Source of the DNA: Paenibacillus piscarius
Lineage (GTDB): Bacteria > Bacillota > Bacilli > Paenibacillales > Paenibacillaceae
DNA length: 64,000 nt
Direction: 5' to 3'
Assembly (NCBI RefSeq): GCF_022234545.1
Contig: NZ_JAIEUI010000009.1
Coordinates: 62,001 to 126,000 of the forward strand
Part shown: piece by piece, positions 45,352 to 54,046 of the stretch
Layout of the letters: each line of letters opens with the position of its first letter
Numbering within the stretch: position 1 is the first letter of the stretch
The notes under the pieces: generated by a model
Seen by the model: the letters and a program-made list of their open reading frames with translations, nothing else
What the model was told of the DNA's origin: nothing
Databases searched by the model: none
Program-made: the position numbers and the translations under genes

Positions 45352-45496
45352 GCGGAGTGTCCCCTCCGTTCAGTGCAGCGAGCAGCCGCTCATCGATATC
45401 CTCTCGGGTCAGCGGCTTCCGCTGGCGTGAAGCGTACAAGAGGATCTGAATCACGCAATAGAGAAACGTTATCCCCAGTATGGCGTATGTAATCAT
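45344..45496 (-). CDS. Small membrane protein, 50 residues
   Basis: A short frame with an ATG at 45496 and a good ribosome binding site (GGAAAGGAAGAG). It reads MITYAILGITFLYCVIQILL, a membrane helix at 3-21, then a basic/acidic tail with RQRKPLTREDIDERLLAALN. The stop overlaps the GTG start of the zinc-ribbon gene by several bases, which supports translation of both. It is the first gene of the minus-strand trio. Function unknown; small size and position suggest a regulatory or assembly subunit of the membrane complex. Confidence 0.7.
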   Translation of the reverse strand: MITYAILGITFLYCVIQILLYASRQRKPLTREDIDERLLAALNGGDTPRE

Positions 45497-45629
45497 GGAA
45501 CTCTTCCTTTCCGGGCAGGTTACGGTCTTTTAATCAAATATTCAGCAACACAGCGTATACTTAACAATAGTACGTTCGCCTCATGAAGGTGATGCCTACA
45601 GACGAAGTGCCGGTCCGGCGGGCACAATG

Positions 45630-45658
45630 TTGAAGTTTACAAGGTTTAATTATATCAT
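45630..45658 (+). promoter_or_regulatory. Possible sigma-A promoter for the vWA/tubulin cluster
   Basis: TTGAAG and TATCAT spaced by 17 bp, about 80 bp upstream of the ATG at 45740. The hexamers are near but not at consensus. It lies in the 243-bp divergent gap. Confidence 0.4.
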
Positions 45659-45739
45659 AATGGCATGTTAATGGCAGAATTTAGCTATGCTTCCGGTTCA
45701 GCCATATCCGCCGAATTCTACACAAGAGGAGCCCTATTT

Positions 45740-47551
45740 ATGCTTCGGACAGAACGTAATTTCAGAACAGCCAAGAATAGAATGCTGCGCTTATTGCCGA
45801 TGCTGCTGCTGGCCCTGTGCCTCACGGTATCCCCGTTCGGTGCGGGAAGAGCCGGCGCTGCTTCCGCTGCGCCCTCACACATCGATGCTGTGCTGCTGAT
45901 TGATGTCAGCAACTCCATGAACAAGAGCGACAAGAACAAGATTGCCAACGAAGCGATGAAGATGTTCATCGATATGCTGTCCACCCAAGGCGACAAGGTA
46001 GGCATAGTGGCCTATACGGACAAGGTAGAGCGCGAGAAGGCGCTGCTGAGCATCCAGTCCGCAGGCGACAAGAAGGACCTGAAGGACTTCATCGACGGGC
46101 TGAGCCGCGGCCCCTATACCGATCTCGCAATCGGCATGAAGGAAGCGGTGAAGGTGCTGGAGAACGGCAGTGATCCTTCCCATGAGCCGATGATCGTGAT
46201 GCTGGCAGACGGCAATAATGACCTCAACGAAGCCAGCGGCCGCAAGCAGTCCGATTCCGATCAGGAATTGAAGGCGGCGGTGGAAGCGGCGAAGCAGAAA
46301 GGTTATCCCGTCTACACCATCGGGCTGAATGCCGACGGCAAGCTGAACAAGAACATTCTGGCCGGGCTGTCCAGCGAGACAGGCGGCAAAGCGTTCACGA
46401 CCAATTCCGCCGATGATCTGCCGCAGATTCTGAGCGAGATTTTTGCCAGCCACTTGAAGCTGAAGGTGGTGCCGGTGCCGTCGATTACGGCGAACGGTGA
46501 CTTTCAGGACGTAACGGTGAATGTGCCGAACAGCAGCGTGCTGGAAGCGAACATCTCCATCATGTCCTCGAAGCCGGTGACGGCGAAGCTGAGCGATCCT
46601 TCCGGCAAGGAAGTCGCCATTCCCTCGGATAAGGTGCTGCTGTCGAAGTCGTCCACCTACACTCTAATTAAGCTGCTCGCGCCGGAGCAGGGGGACTGGA
46701 AGCTCCAGGTCAAGGGCGTGCCGAAGGATAAAATCGACATTAATCTGGTGTTCAACTACGATCTGGAGCTGAAGCTGGATGCCCTGCCAGCCAAGTCTTA
46801 CGGCAAAGGTGACAAGGTTGAGATCTCCTCCCATCTGTACAGCAACGGAGCGGAGGTAACGGAGGGCAGCCTGTATCAGGAGATGAAGGCGGTGCTGCTG
46901 GCGACCGATGCCGATACCGGCCAGGTGCAGGAGATTCCGCTGGACAATTCGGGTGCTGCGTTTAAGGGCACTTTTGAGATCCAAGACAGTCATGAATATA
47001 AGCTGAAGGTCCGGGCTGAGGAGAGCAGCTTCTACCGCGAGAGCGATGAGCTGACCATCAACGCCAAGACGGGAACGGTAGCGACCGCCCCGCCGTCGGC
47101 AGGTGAAGAACCGGCAGCGGATGAGAAGTCATCAGCCACTCTCTACTATATAATCGGCGGCGCTGTGCTGCTGCTGGCTGCAATTGCTGCATTCCTGCTG
47201 CTCCGGCGGAAGGCGAACCGCGGATTCGTCGGACAGATGGTGGTAGAGGTGCTGGACAACAACACCGGGGAGAAAACCTATCCGCAGTACAAGAAGCTCT
47301 CCGGCTTCCGCGGCAAATTCACACTTCACCAGCTGCTTCAGCTGGCTCCGGAGCTGAAGGAGAGCGAGAAGCTGGTCTTCACGCCGGGAACCAATGACCG
47401 CCTGCTGCTGCGCAGCGGCGAAGGCATCACTGTAGAGCGCTCAGGCCGGGCCGCCGATACGTCGCGGGGCCTGGAGATGAAGAGCGGTGACCGCGTATCG
47501 GTCTCCCTGCAGACGGTAGACAAGACAGTTCTATTGGAATATTTGATCTGA
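45740..47551 (+). CDS. Secreted, membrane-anchored vWA-domain protein
   Basis: 603 residues from the ATG at 45740 (AGAGGAG upstream). Signal peptide within the first ~45 residues (MLRLLPMLLLALCLTV ... AGAAS). The vWA domain starts at about 48 with an intact MIDAS: Asp55-x-Ser57-x-Ser59 (DVSNSMNKSD), Thr in RGPYTDLAIGMK, and Asp in VMLADGNND. A middle beta region (about 245-455) is followed by a membrane helix near 470-490 (YYIIGGAVLLLAAIAAFLLL) and a ~110-residue cytoplasmic domain (FVGQMVVEVLDNNTGE ... GEGITVERSGR) that may be FHA-like. Metal-dependent ligand binding outside linked to a cytoplasmic domain suits signal transfer to the tubulin-like protein encoded 85 bp downstream. Confidence 0.88.
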   Translation: MLRTERNFRTAKNRMLRLLPMLLLALCLTVSPFGAGRAGAASAAPSHIDAVLLIDVSNSMNKSDKNKIANEAMKMFIDMLSTQGDKVGIVAYTDKVEREKALLSIQSAGDKKDLKDFIDGLSRGPYTDLAIGMKEAVKVLENGSDPSHEPMIVMLADGNNDLNEASGRKQSDSDQELKAAVEAAKQKGYPVYTIGLNADGKLNKNILAGLSSETGGKAFTTNSADDLPQILSEIFASHLKLKVVPVPSITANGDFQDVTVNVPNSSVLEANISIMSSKPVTAKLSDPSGKEVAIPSDKVLLSKSSTYTLIKLLAPEQGDWKLQVKGVPKDKIDINLVFNYDLELKLDALPAKSYGKGDKVEISSHLYSNGAEVTEGSLYQEMKAVLLATDADTGQVQEIPLDNSGAAFKGTFEIQDSHEYKLKVRAEESSFYRESDELTINAKTGTVATAPPSAGEEPAADEKSSATLYYIIGGAVLLLAAIAAFLLLRRKANRGFVGQMVVEVLDNNTGEKTYPQYKKLSGFRGKFTLHQLLQLAPELKESEKLVFTPGTNDRLLLRSGEGITVERSGRAADTSRGLEMKSGDRVSVSLQTVDKTVLLEYLI

Positions 47552-47636
47552 CAACGGACTAGGTGTATGCTTCCGGGCGAGCCCAGTGCAGGGATTCGGA
47601 ACGTGTATGCTATCACGAATATTTGGGGGAGAACCT

Positions 47637-50600
47637 ATGAAACCGGTAGTAAGAGAACATATTCAGCAACTGGATGTATCGCTGGGCGGAGGGATCGTCA
47701 GCGACAAGATCAGAGTGGATACCATCGACAACCCGATACTGATTATCGGGCTGGGCGGCACGGGGATCGATGCCCTGCTGCGGCTCAAATACCAGATTAA
47801 CCGCCGCTTCAAGCTGCCGGAGGACCCGTTGTCCAAGAAGAAGCGCGATAAGCCCGACAACGTGGAATTCCTGGCCTTCGAGACCAACGAACAGGACCGC
47901 GGCAAAAAATACAAAGGCATCGGCCTCGACCCGCAGAATGAATTCGTGCTGCTGGCCAATGCTGAGATCGGCGGACTGCTGCAGAACCGCAGCATCCTTG
48001 AACCGTACATTACCAGCTGGCTGTCGCCTGAGCTGAGCATCACCGACGGCATGAACGGAGCCGCCGGGGTGCGCCAGGCCGGACGTCTGCTGCTGTTCAC
48101 GAAGATCAACCAGGTCGTAGCGGCGATTGATAAGAAGATCAAGACGCTGTCTGTCGGCACCAGCAAGAAGCTGATGGTCTTCCTGCTCACCGGACTGTCC
48201 GGCGGAACGGGCAGCGGAACCTTCCTCGATATCTCCTACATCGTGCGCGGTATTATTGAACGCGACTATGGCGCAGCGGGCATTGACCGCGTGAATACAC
48301 TCGGCTATCTGTTCACCCCGGATGTGAATCTGGCGAACAAGAGCCTCAGCGAGCATACCCGTGAGTATATCCGCAAGAACGGCTATGCCGCGCTCAAAGA
48401 GCTGGATTATTGGATGAATGTCGACAGCCGGGGCGAGCGGTTCCGCCAGCAGTACGGTAATATTCTGAACGTCAACTCGCCGCTGCCGCCGTTCAATCTC
48501 TGCCATCTCATCTCCGCGACCAACACCGAAGGCAAGCTGCTGGAGAATGCCTATGATTACTGCATGAACGTGACGGCGGAGAATATTACGAACTTCATGG
48601 CCAGCGAGGAGAAGGCCTCCGGCGAGGAATTCGCCATCCATGACTATATCAGCAACATCCGCACCAACATCGCGCAGATGAACAAGACCTACCCTGCGAA
48701 TTATGAATACAACATCATCGGGGCGTCCTCGGCCGTGCTGCCGATTGAAGAAATGACGACTTATCTGGCTTACCGGCTCTTCGACAAAATGGACAAGATG
48801 TTCCACCACGCCCCCGGGCAGGAGGATGTGGAGAAGATGGCGCGCAAGCTCGGCATCGATCTTGATACGATGATCAAGACGTTTGAGTCCCGTGTGCCGG
48901 AGCCGCTGCCGGGCTACCAGAACAGCGAGCGCCTCAGCCATGCTAACGTGGTCAAGAACCAGGTGGTCAGCATGGATACGGAGCTGGAGCAGAACTTCCT
49001 GGCCCGGGCCCGCGAGGAATATATCAAGGCGAAGAAGCAGCTTCCCGGCGAGATTACCAGACAATTCGGCGAGGAGCTGGAGCGTATCTTCCTGCATCCT
49101 GAGCAGGGGCCGTTCTATGTGTCGCGGCTGCTGTATACCGAGAAGGGCTTCTGCATCCTGAAGCTCATCCAGTCTTATATTGAAGCGCTGCGCGAGAGCC
49201 TTCTGCGCCTGCCGCGTGATATTGAGACCGCACAGGAGAGTGCAGAGGATAAGCTGGGCGATGCGCGGAGTGCTTTTGTCTCCAAGGAGAAGAAGAAGAA
49301 TGCCTACATTGAGGCCAAAATCAACGAATACTGGCTGCACGCCGATGTCGAGCGCACCGAGCAGATGATCCAGTTCTACGAGGATCTGTACGAGCTGCTG
49401 AATGAAGAGAACAGCCGGATCTACGGTGTATTCACTGAGATTCTGACCGCGCTCAGCTCGATCTTCGAGAAGAACGGCGACATTCTGATCAATGGCGAGG
49501 AGCAGGCTGACCATAAAGGCAACAAAACCTACTACTGGAATATCGTCAACGTGCCGGATATCTCGGCGACCATCTCCAAAATCATGGACCAGAAGGACGG
49601 CGATGATCTCATCCGTGACTTCACGCGCGAGATGCTGAAGCATTCCGGACGCTGGGTCAAGGAGCAGGAGATTGATATCGTCCGCTCCATTTCCGAATTC
49701 CTCAGCGACAAGTTCGGGGATCTTATTACCCGTTCGATGGAGGACTTCCTGGTGATGAAATACGGGCGCGAGGAGCCGCTGGATAAGTTCGTGGAGCGGA
49801 TTATTGCCGGACGTCTGGATGAGGATGCGGTGCCGATTTTCCATCTCAGCAACAGCTCGGGCAGTCTGCACTTCCCGTCATGGGGCTTTGTCTCTGTACC
49901 GGTGAAGGCGCCGGGCATTCTGAAGGGTATCCGCAATTATCAGAATAATGCGCTGGGCAAATCGCAGTTCACGATCAAGGAGAGCGAGGTTAAGAACCGG
50001 ATTTTCTGGCTGAATACACGTAACGGGGTGCCGCTGTTTGTCTACACGCCGCTGAGGGTGTATGAGGAGAACTATGAGCGGACCATTCTCGATAAGGAAG
50101 GCATCGGCCGCCATCTGGTGATGACCGACAAGGACAACTGGACGTATCTGCCGTCGCCGATCCCGGAGAAGTCGTGGGGCGATACCTACATGAATTCGCG
50201 GGTCCGTGAGTACAATGCCAGAGTGCGGGCAGACTTCGCCCGGGCGCTTGCAGCGGGTGTCATTCTGGAAAAAGGTGCTGATGAGAATACGAGCAGCCGC
50301 TTCTCGGTGGTGTTCACGAAGCCGTTTGACCTTGATAAATTGCTGGGCGGTTATGATCTGCAGCTGGACGCGCCGCGCCCTAATCTGGGTGAAGTGCGCA
50401 AGGCGGCGGAGGAGCTCAAGGTGCTGATTAACAACGGTCTTGAACGCGAGGGCGTGAAGGACATCTTCGGCAGCATCAATCTGGAGCTGGCCCAGGAGAA
50501 TCTGATCCGTTCCCCGCAGCTGATTGCCCGTGTCCGCGAGGAGCTGGCGAAATACGATGCGCTGGCAGCCAAGTCCAAGGAGCTGGAGGCGCTGGTGCAC

Positions 50601-51026
50601 CAGCATCTGGATGAAGACAAGTGGCTGGACCAGTTCATTGAGGCGCTGTACACCGATACGATTACCAAAAAAGGCGCGCTCTACGTCTACGACCGCGACG
50701 AGGATGAGGATGCCTGGGAGCCGTTCGCGAATCTGATGAAGGAACGCAGCTATGTGGAGTATGCCGTCTACCGCCACTTCCGTGCGCTCGATGAGAAGAG
50801 CCGCAGTGTGCTGCTGCGCAAGGCCGCGCGCCGGGCCGGAGAGATGACGGCGGCTGAGGATGTAACTCCGCTGCTGTATAAGCTGGAAGGGATGTATGTC
50901 TCGTTCCTGGAGGCGCGAGACAGCCTGGAATATGAGCGGGTCGAGCATGCCAACGGGGATGAAATGTACGGCTTCTACAAGAGCCTGACCGGCAAGCTCG
51001 GCAGCATCCGCAGAAAGCTGAAGTAA
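47637..51026 (+). CDS. Large tubulin-like GTPase (Tubulin_2 family)
   Basis: 1129 residues from the ATG at 47637 (GGGGGAG upstream). The N-terminal ~400 residues carry the tubulin/FtsZ nucleotide-binding signature. Loop T1 is ILIIGLGGTGIDALLRLK (GLGGTG at 38-43), a T3-like FETNEQDRG lies near 82, and the tubulin signature GLSGGTGSGT at 186-195 is perfect. A T5-like GYLFTPDVN follows. The remainder (about 400-1129) is a long helical extension with Lys/Glu-rich stretches (DKLGDARSAFVSKEKKKNAY), not found in FtsZ or TubZ. Family function is unknown; it presumably binds GTP and may polymerise. No membrane helix. The next gene begins 4 bp after its stop. Confidence 0.85.
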   Translation: MKPVVREHIQQLDVSLGGGIVSDKIRVDTIDNPILIIGLGGTGIDALLRLKYQINRRFKLPEDPLSKKKRDKPDNVEFLAFETNEQDRGKKYKGIGLDPQNEFVLLANAEIGGLLQNRSILEPYITSWLSPELSITDGMNGAAGVRQAGRLLLFTKINQVVAAIDKKIKTLSVGTSKKLMVFLLTGLSGGTGSGTFLDISYIVRGIIERDYGAAGIDRVNTLGYLFTPDVNLANKSLSEHTREYIRKNGYAALKELDYWMNVDSRGERFRQQYGNILNVNSPLPPFNLCHLISATNTEGKLLENAYDYCMNVTAENITNFMASEEKASGEEFAIHDYISNIRTNIAQMNKTYPANYEYNIIGASSAVLPIEEMTTYLAYRLFDKMDKMFHHAPGQEDVEKMARKLGIDLDTMIKTFESRVPEPLPGYQNSERLSHANVVKNQVVSMDTELEQNFLARAREEYIKAKKQLPGEITRQFGEELERIFLHPEQGPFYVSRLLYTEKGFCILKLIQSYIEALRESLLRLPRDIETAQESAEDKLGDARSAFVSKEKKKNAYIEAKINEYWLHADVERTEQMIQFYEDLYELLNEENSRIYGVFTEILTALSSIFEKNGDILINGEEQADHKGNKTYYWNIVNVPDISATISKIMDQKDGDDLIRDFTREMLKHSGRWVKEQEIDIVRSISEFLSDKFGDLITRSMEDFLVMKYGREEPLDKFVERIIAGRLDEDAVPIFHLSNSSGSLHFPSWGFVSVPVKAPGILKGIRNYQNNALGKSQFTIKESEVKNRIFWLNTRNGVPLFVYTPLRVYEENYERTILDKEGIGRHLVMTDKDNWTYLPSPIPEKSWGDTYMNSRVREYNARVRADFARALAAGVILEKGADENTSSRFSVVFTKPFDLDKLLGGYDLQLDAPRPNLGEVRKAAEELKVLINNGLEREGVKDIFGSINLELAQENLIRSPQLIARVREELAKYDALAAKSKELEALVHQHLDEDKWLDQFIEALYTDTITKKGALYVYDRDEDEDAWEPFANLMKERSYVEYAVYRHFRALDEKSRSVLLRKAARRAGEMTAAEDVTPLLYKLEGMYVSFLEARDSLEYERVEHANGDEMYGFYKSLTGKLGSIRRKLK

Positions 51027-51030
51027 GCCT

Positions 51031-53454
51031 ATGATCAGAGACCAGGCAATTCACTATGCGGAGCAGTACGCCGCTGAGGAGGAAGCGCAGCATCACAAGG
51101 GGGATGGACGCAGCAGCATCCATTACCCCGCGCTGTTCCTGTTCCTGGGCGACAAGGTGACTCCGGCCATCGGCCCAGTGCTTGCGCGCTGTGAGCGGAA
51201 GTGGGACAATGCCGGCGGCGTCATGGCGCTGCATGCCGGCGCTCCCAGCGGCAGCGGCAGCATGCAGGAGAAGGAGGGGGTCACGGGGCGGATCGGCAGC
51301 GGAAACAGCAGCATCCATGAACGCGTGATGCACATGGCCCTGCCGGATACGGCGGGGCGTGATCCCCGTACCGTCCGGCAGGAGCTGTACCGCGAATTTC
51401 ATGAGGACAGCTCCTACCTGGCCGGAATGAACCGGACCCTGCGCCACTTAAGCAACAGCATCGCGGATTACGGGCGGCTGTACTCGTCTTTTGATGTGAT
51501 TCATCTGAGTATTGTTACGCGGGTTGATGATCCGCTGAATGTGCTGCTGCCGGAGGTCGTGCTGCTGGCCCGCGCCATTCTCAGCCAGTCGTTCAAGTCG
51601 GTGCAGACCGATCTGTATGCGCTGATCAACGAACGTGAGCAGGGGGATAACTTCGGGTATTCCAGCTCGGTCGGGCTGGCTTTTCTGCGTGAGCTGGACG
51701 GGATGCAGGGGGCAGATTATGCTTTGAACGCTCCGCTGCTGGTGACGGAGGAGGGGTTGTCCATCCCCGTGGCCCACGGGCCTGCTCCGCTGTTCGATCT
51801 GGTCTACCTGCTCTCAGACAAAAATGAGCGCGGGCTGATGTCTGTCCACGGTATGGACGACAATTATGAGATTATTGCCCACATCAGCCTGCTGAAGAAC
51901 CGGGTCCGGCCTGACGCCGATCAGGCCTCCGGCCACGGCGGCTACAATAATATGACGTTCAAAAGCGGCATCCGGGGCAGCACGGGCAGACAAGGCTACG
52001 CCTCCGCCGGGTTCTCGGCGGTGCGCAGGCCGAACCGGCAGATCGCGCTGGCGGTGCTCTATCATGCCCTGCATTACCTGGCAGGCAGACTGCAGGCCGG
52101 GCAGCCGCGCAGCCTGAAGGAGCGGCAGGCGCTGTTCGGCCTGGGAGCCGATTCCCTGCGCGCCCGCGCGGAAGAGCTGCTCCCGGAGGCGTCCGGTCTC
52201 GCGGAGATGACCGGGCTGATGAGCCACGGACGCCCGTCCTACTCGCAGCTCCGGATGCTGTCGCTGCGCGAAGCCGAGGAGCTGCTGTTCGGGGACGGGG
52301 CGGACGCTTACTTCCGCAGTAACTTTGCGGAAGTGGCGGCCCGGCGGGCCGCAGGTTTTGACCCTGCCCGGGAGTGGGCAGGGATGCTTGCCGCCGGGGA
52401 GCAGGCGGCGGCTCCGGTGACCTTTTACCAGCTGGCCGAATGGACCAGCGGGAAGGCCGGGGATGGCGGCAGCGTCCTGGAGGCGCTGCGCCAGCATATG
52501 GGCGTGCTGCGCTCCGCGCTGCTCTCCGCCCGGGAGGAGCTGGAGCGGCTCTACGCGGAGAGCGTGGAGCGCCAGCCGTTCCAGCGGGTGCCGCTGCTGG
52601 ATAAGCGGACGGTGCGCAACTTCATTCATTACATGTTCGAGGCCGTCTACGGCCGGAAATATGAGCTTCTGCTGCTGGAGAGCGAGCTTAAGCTCTGCCT
52701 CCGCTATGAAGCCGCGCTGGAGCAGCTCCATGCGGACAGCAAGGCCAAGGTGGCGAAGATGGAAGCGCTGGAGGAGGAGCTCCAGAGCGTGGCTCTGGTC
52801 AGCATCGGCCGCAGCAAGGAGACGGTGGACCAGAACATCATGGAGTATTACCGCACGGTGACGGATGAGGTCATGAAAGACATTGAGAACCGGCGCGGGG
52901 CGGGAATCTTCTTCAGCGAACGCTTCCTGGGCAGCCTCTCCGAGCTGCTGCTCCAAGGCAGCGAGGCGGTAGCCGAGCGGCTGATTGAGCTCTGCCGCCG
53001 GGAGGTGCTGACGGCCGCGCCATTCACGCTGCCGTTCGAGGAGGAGCTGCTGCGGCGGGCCAATGTCGCCGCCGCTTACGAGAACCGGGACATCGTCTCC
53101 AAGGAGGAGCTGTTCAAGCAGCTCTACCGGAGGCTGGAGGAAGAGGCGGCGATGAATGTCCGCCTGTTCGAATACACGCAGGAGCACCGCCACGAAGAGA
53201 AGTATTTCTTCGGCGACAGCTCCTCCGAATTCCTGCGCTACGCCTTCAGCGCTGATGAGACCACGCGCATCTACCGGCTGGGCTTCGTGCACGAGCAGCG
53301 CCGCAGCGGCGTAGAGAAGCTGAACCTGATGGGCGGCTTCCACCTCGAAGACCTGCTCTATTACCGCAACGGCAAGGTCTATTACGAGACCTACGCCGGC
53401 AACGGCTACCAGCTGCACGGTCTCGATGAGGAGCAGCTGCCGGAGATGAGATAA
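51031..53454 (+). CDS. Unknown 807-residue partner of the tubulin-like GTPase
   Basis: Not recognised by a named family. Cytoplasmic, no membrane helix. Starts MIRDQAIHYAEQYAAEEEAQ. Around residues 30-260 it has alternating strands and helices (SIHYPALFLFLGDKVTPAIG; VIHLSIVTRVDDPLNVLLPE; SQSFKSVQTDLYALINEREQ) that follow the order of a tubulin-like domain but lack the glycine-rich GTP-binding loops. The C-terminal half is strongly helical with coiled-coil character (LEQLHADSKAKVAKMEALEE). It begins 4 bp after the tubulin-like gene, implying coupled translation and a complex. It may be a nucleotide-free pseudo-tubulin partner; that is inference. An array of 51-bp repeats follows. Confidence 0.72.
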   Translation: MIRDQAIHYAEQYAAEEEAQHHKGDGRSSIHYPALFLFLGDKVTPAIGPVLARCERKWDNAGGVMALHAGAPSGSGSMQEKEGVTGRIGSGNSSIHERVMHMALPDTAGRDPRTVRQELYREFHEDSSYLAGMNRTLRHLSNSIADYGRLYSSFDVIHLSIVTRVDDPLNVLLPEVVLLARAILSQSFKSVQTDLYALINEREQGDNFGYSSSVGLAFLRELDGMQGADYALNAPLLVTEEGLSIPVAHGPAPLFDLVYLLSDKNERGLMSVHGMDDNYEIIAHISLLKNRVRPDADQASGHGGYNNMTFKSGIRGSTGRQGYASAGFSAVRRPNRQIALAVLYHALHYLAGRLQAGQPRSLKERQALFGLGADSLRARAEELLPEASGLAEMTGLMSHGRPSYSQLRMLSLREAEELLFGDGADAYFRSNFAEVAARRAAGFDPAREWAGMLAAGEQAAAPVTFYQLAEWTSGKAGDGGSVLEALRQHMGVLRSALLSAREELERLYAESVERQPFQRVPLLDKRTVRNFIHYMFEAVYGRKYELLLLESELKLCLRYEAALEQLHADSKAKVAKMEALEEELQSVALVSIGRSKETVDQNIMEYYRTVTDEVMKDIENRRGAGIFFSERFLGSLSELLLQGSEAVAERLIELCRREVLTAAPFTLPFEEELLRRANVAAAYENRDIVSKEELFKQLYRRLEEEAAMNVRLFEYTQEHRHEEKYFFGDSSSEFLRYAFSADETTRIYRLGFVHEQRRSGVEKLNLMGGFHLEDLLYYRNGKVYYETYAGNGYQLHGLDEEQLPEMR

Positions 53455-53555
53455 GTGGCGGGCTGTGCTGTGACAGACTGAGACTAGTTGTGACAGACTA
53501 ATGTATCTGGCAAGGCCGCTATAGAACGCAGTATCAATAGTCTGCGCGAGCTCGG

Positions 53556-53812
53556 CGGCTGAGTGGATGCTGCTGGAAGTGGGATAGATGGTGGAATGAA
53601 GGGGATAAATCCCTCTGGTGCTGGCGGAAGCGGGAAGATTGGCGGAAAGAGAGGGATAAATCCCTCTGGTGCTGGCGGAAGCGGGCAGATTGGCGGAATG
53701 AAGGGGATAAATCCCTTTGGTGCTGGCGGAAACGGGCCGGATGGCGGAATGAGAGGGATAAATCCCTCTGGTGCTGGCGGAAGCGGGCTGACTGGCGGAA
53801 TGAAGGGGCAGC
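53556..53812. repeat. Tandem array of 51-bp repeats inside the tubulin cluster (array 3)
   Basis: Units start at 53599, 53650, 53701 and 53752, with a partial unit at 53803 and a degenerate one before 53599. Period is exactly 51 bp, as in arrays 1 and 2, but the sequence is unrelated. Each has inverted arms AGAGGGAT and ATCCCTCT around AA, then GGTGCTGGCGGAAGCGGG. The unit at 53701 pairs A with T where others pair G with C, a compensatory change. Frames on both strands stay open as 17-residue Gly- or Pro-rich repeats; none has a convincing start. The 53455-54046 gap otherwise holds nothing I can identify. Confidence 0.9.
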
Positions 53813-54046
53813 AAGTTAGGAGCATTAGTGCACCTGATTTCATCATGAGCATGGGGCTGCCGGACTTCGGAGGATTCACTATAATACCCATGAATATCAC
53901 CCATGCTCCCGGTCCCGGACCTGGGTGCAGCTCCACGCAAATAGAGTTTGTAGGACAATTCTCATTCATTCCGCTGCACGAATTGCAATAGAATGGAATG
54001 GGGAAGCATGTGATGATCAAGCTTTTCCCGGAAAGGATGAAGTGCA

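Noticed and set aside
47613..49871. 752-residue minus-strand open frame opposite the tubulin-like gene
   Set aside because: No family motif, rich in Val/Leu/His/Gln as expected from antisense reading; the plus strand carries clear tubulin motifs.
51814..53958. 714-residue minus-strand open frame
   Set aside because: Antisense to the 807-residue gene and extended through array 3; composition is that of a shadow of high-GC third positions.
53563..53991. Gly-rich 142-residue frame and a Pro-rich minus-strand frame across array 3
   Set aside because: Low-complexity products of the 51-bp repeat; the GTG start lacks a ribosome binding site. Kept as a repeat, though expression is not excluded.
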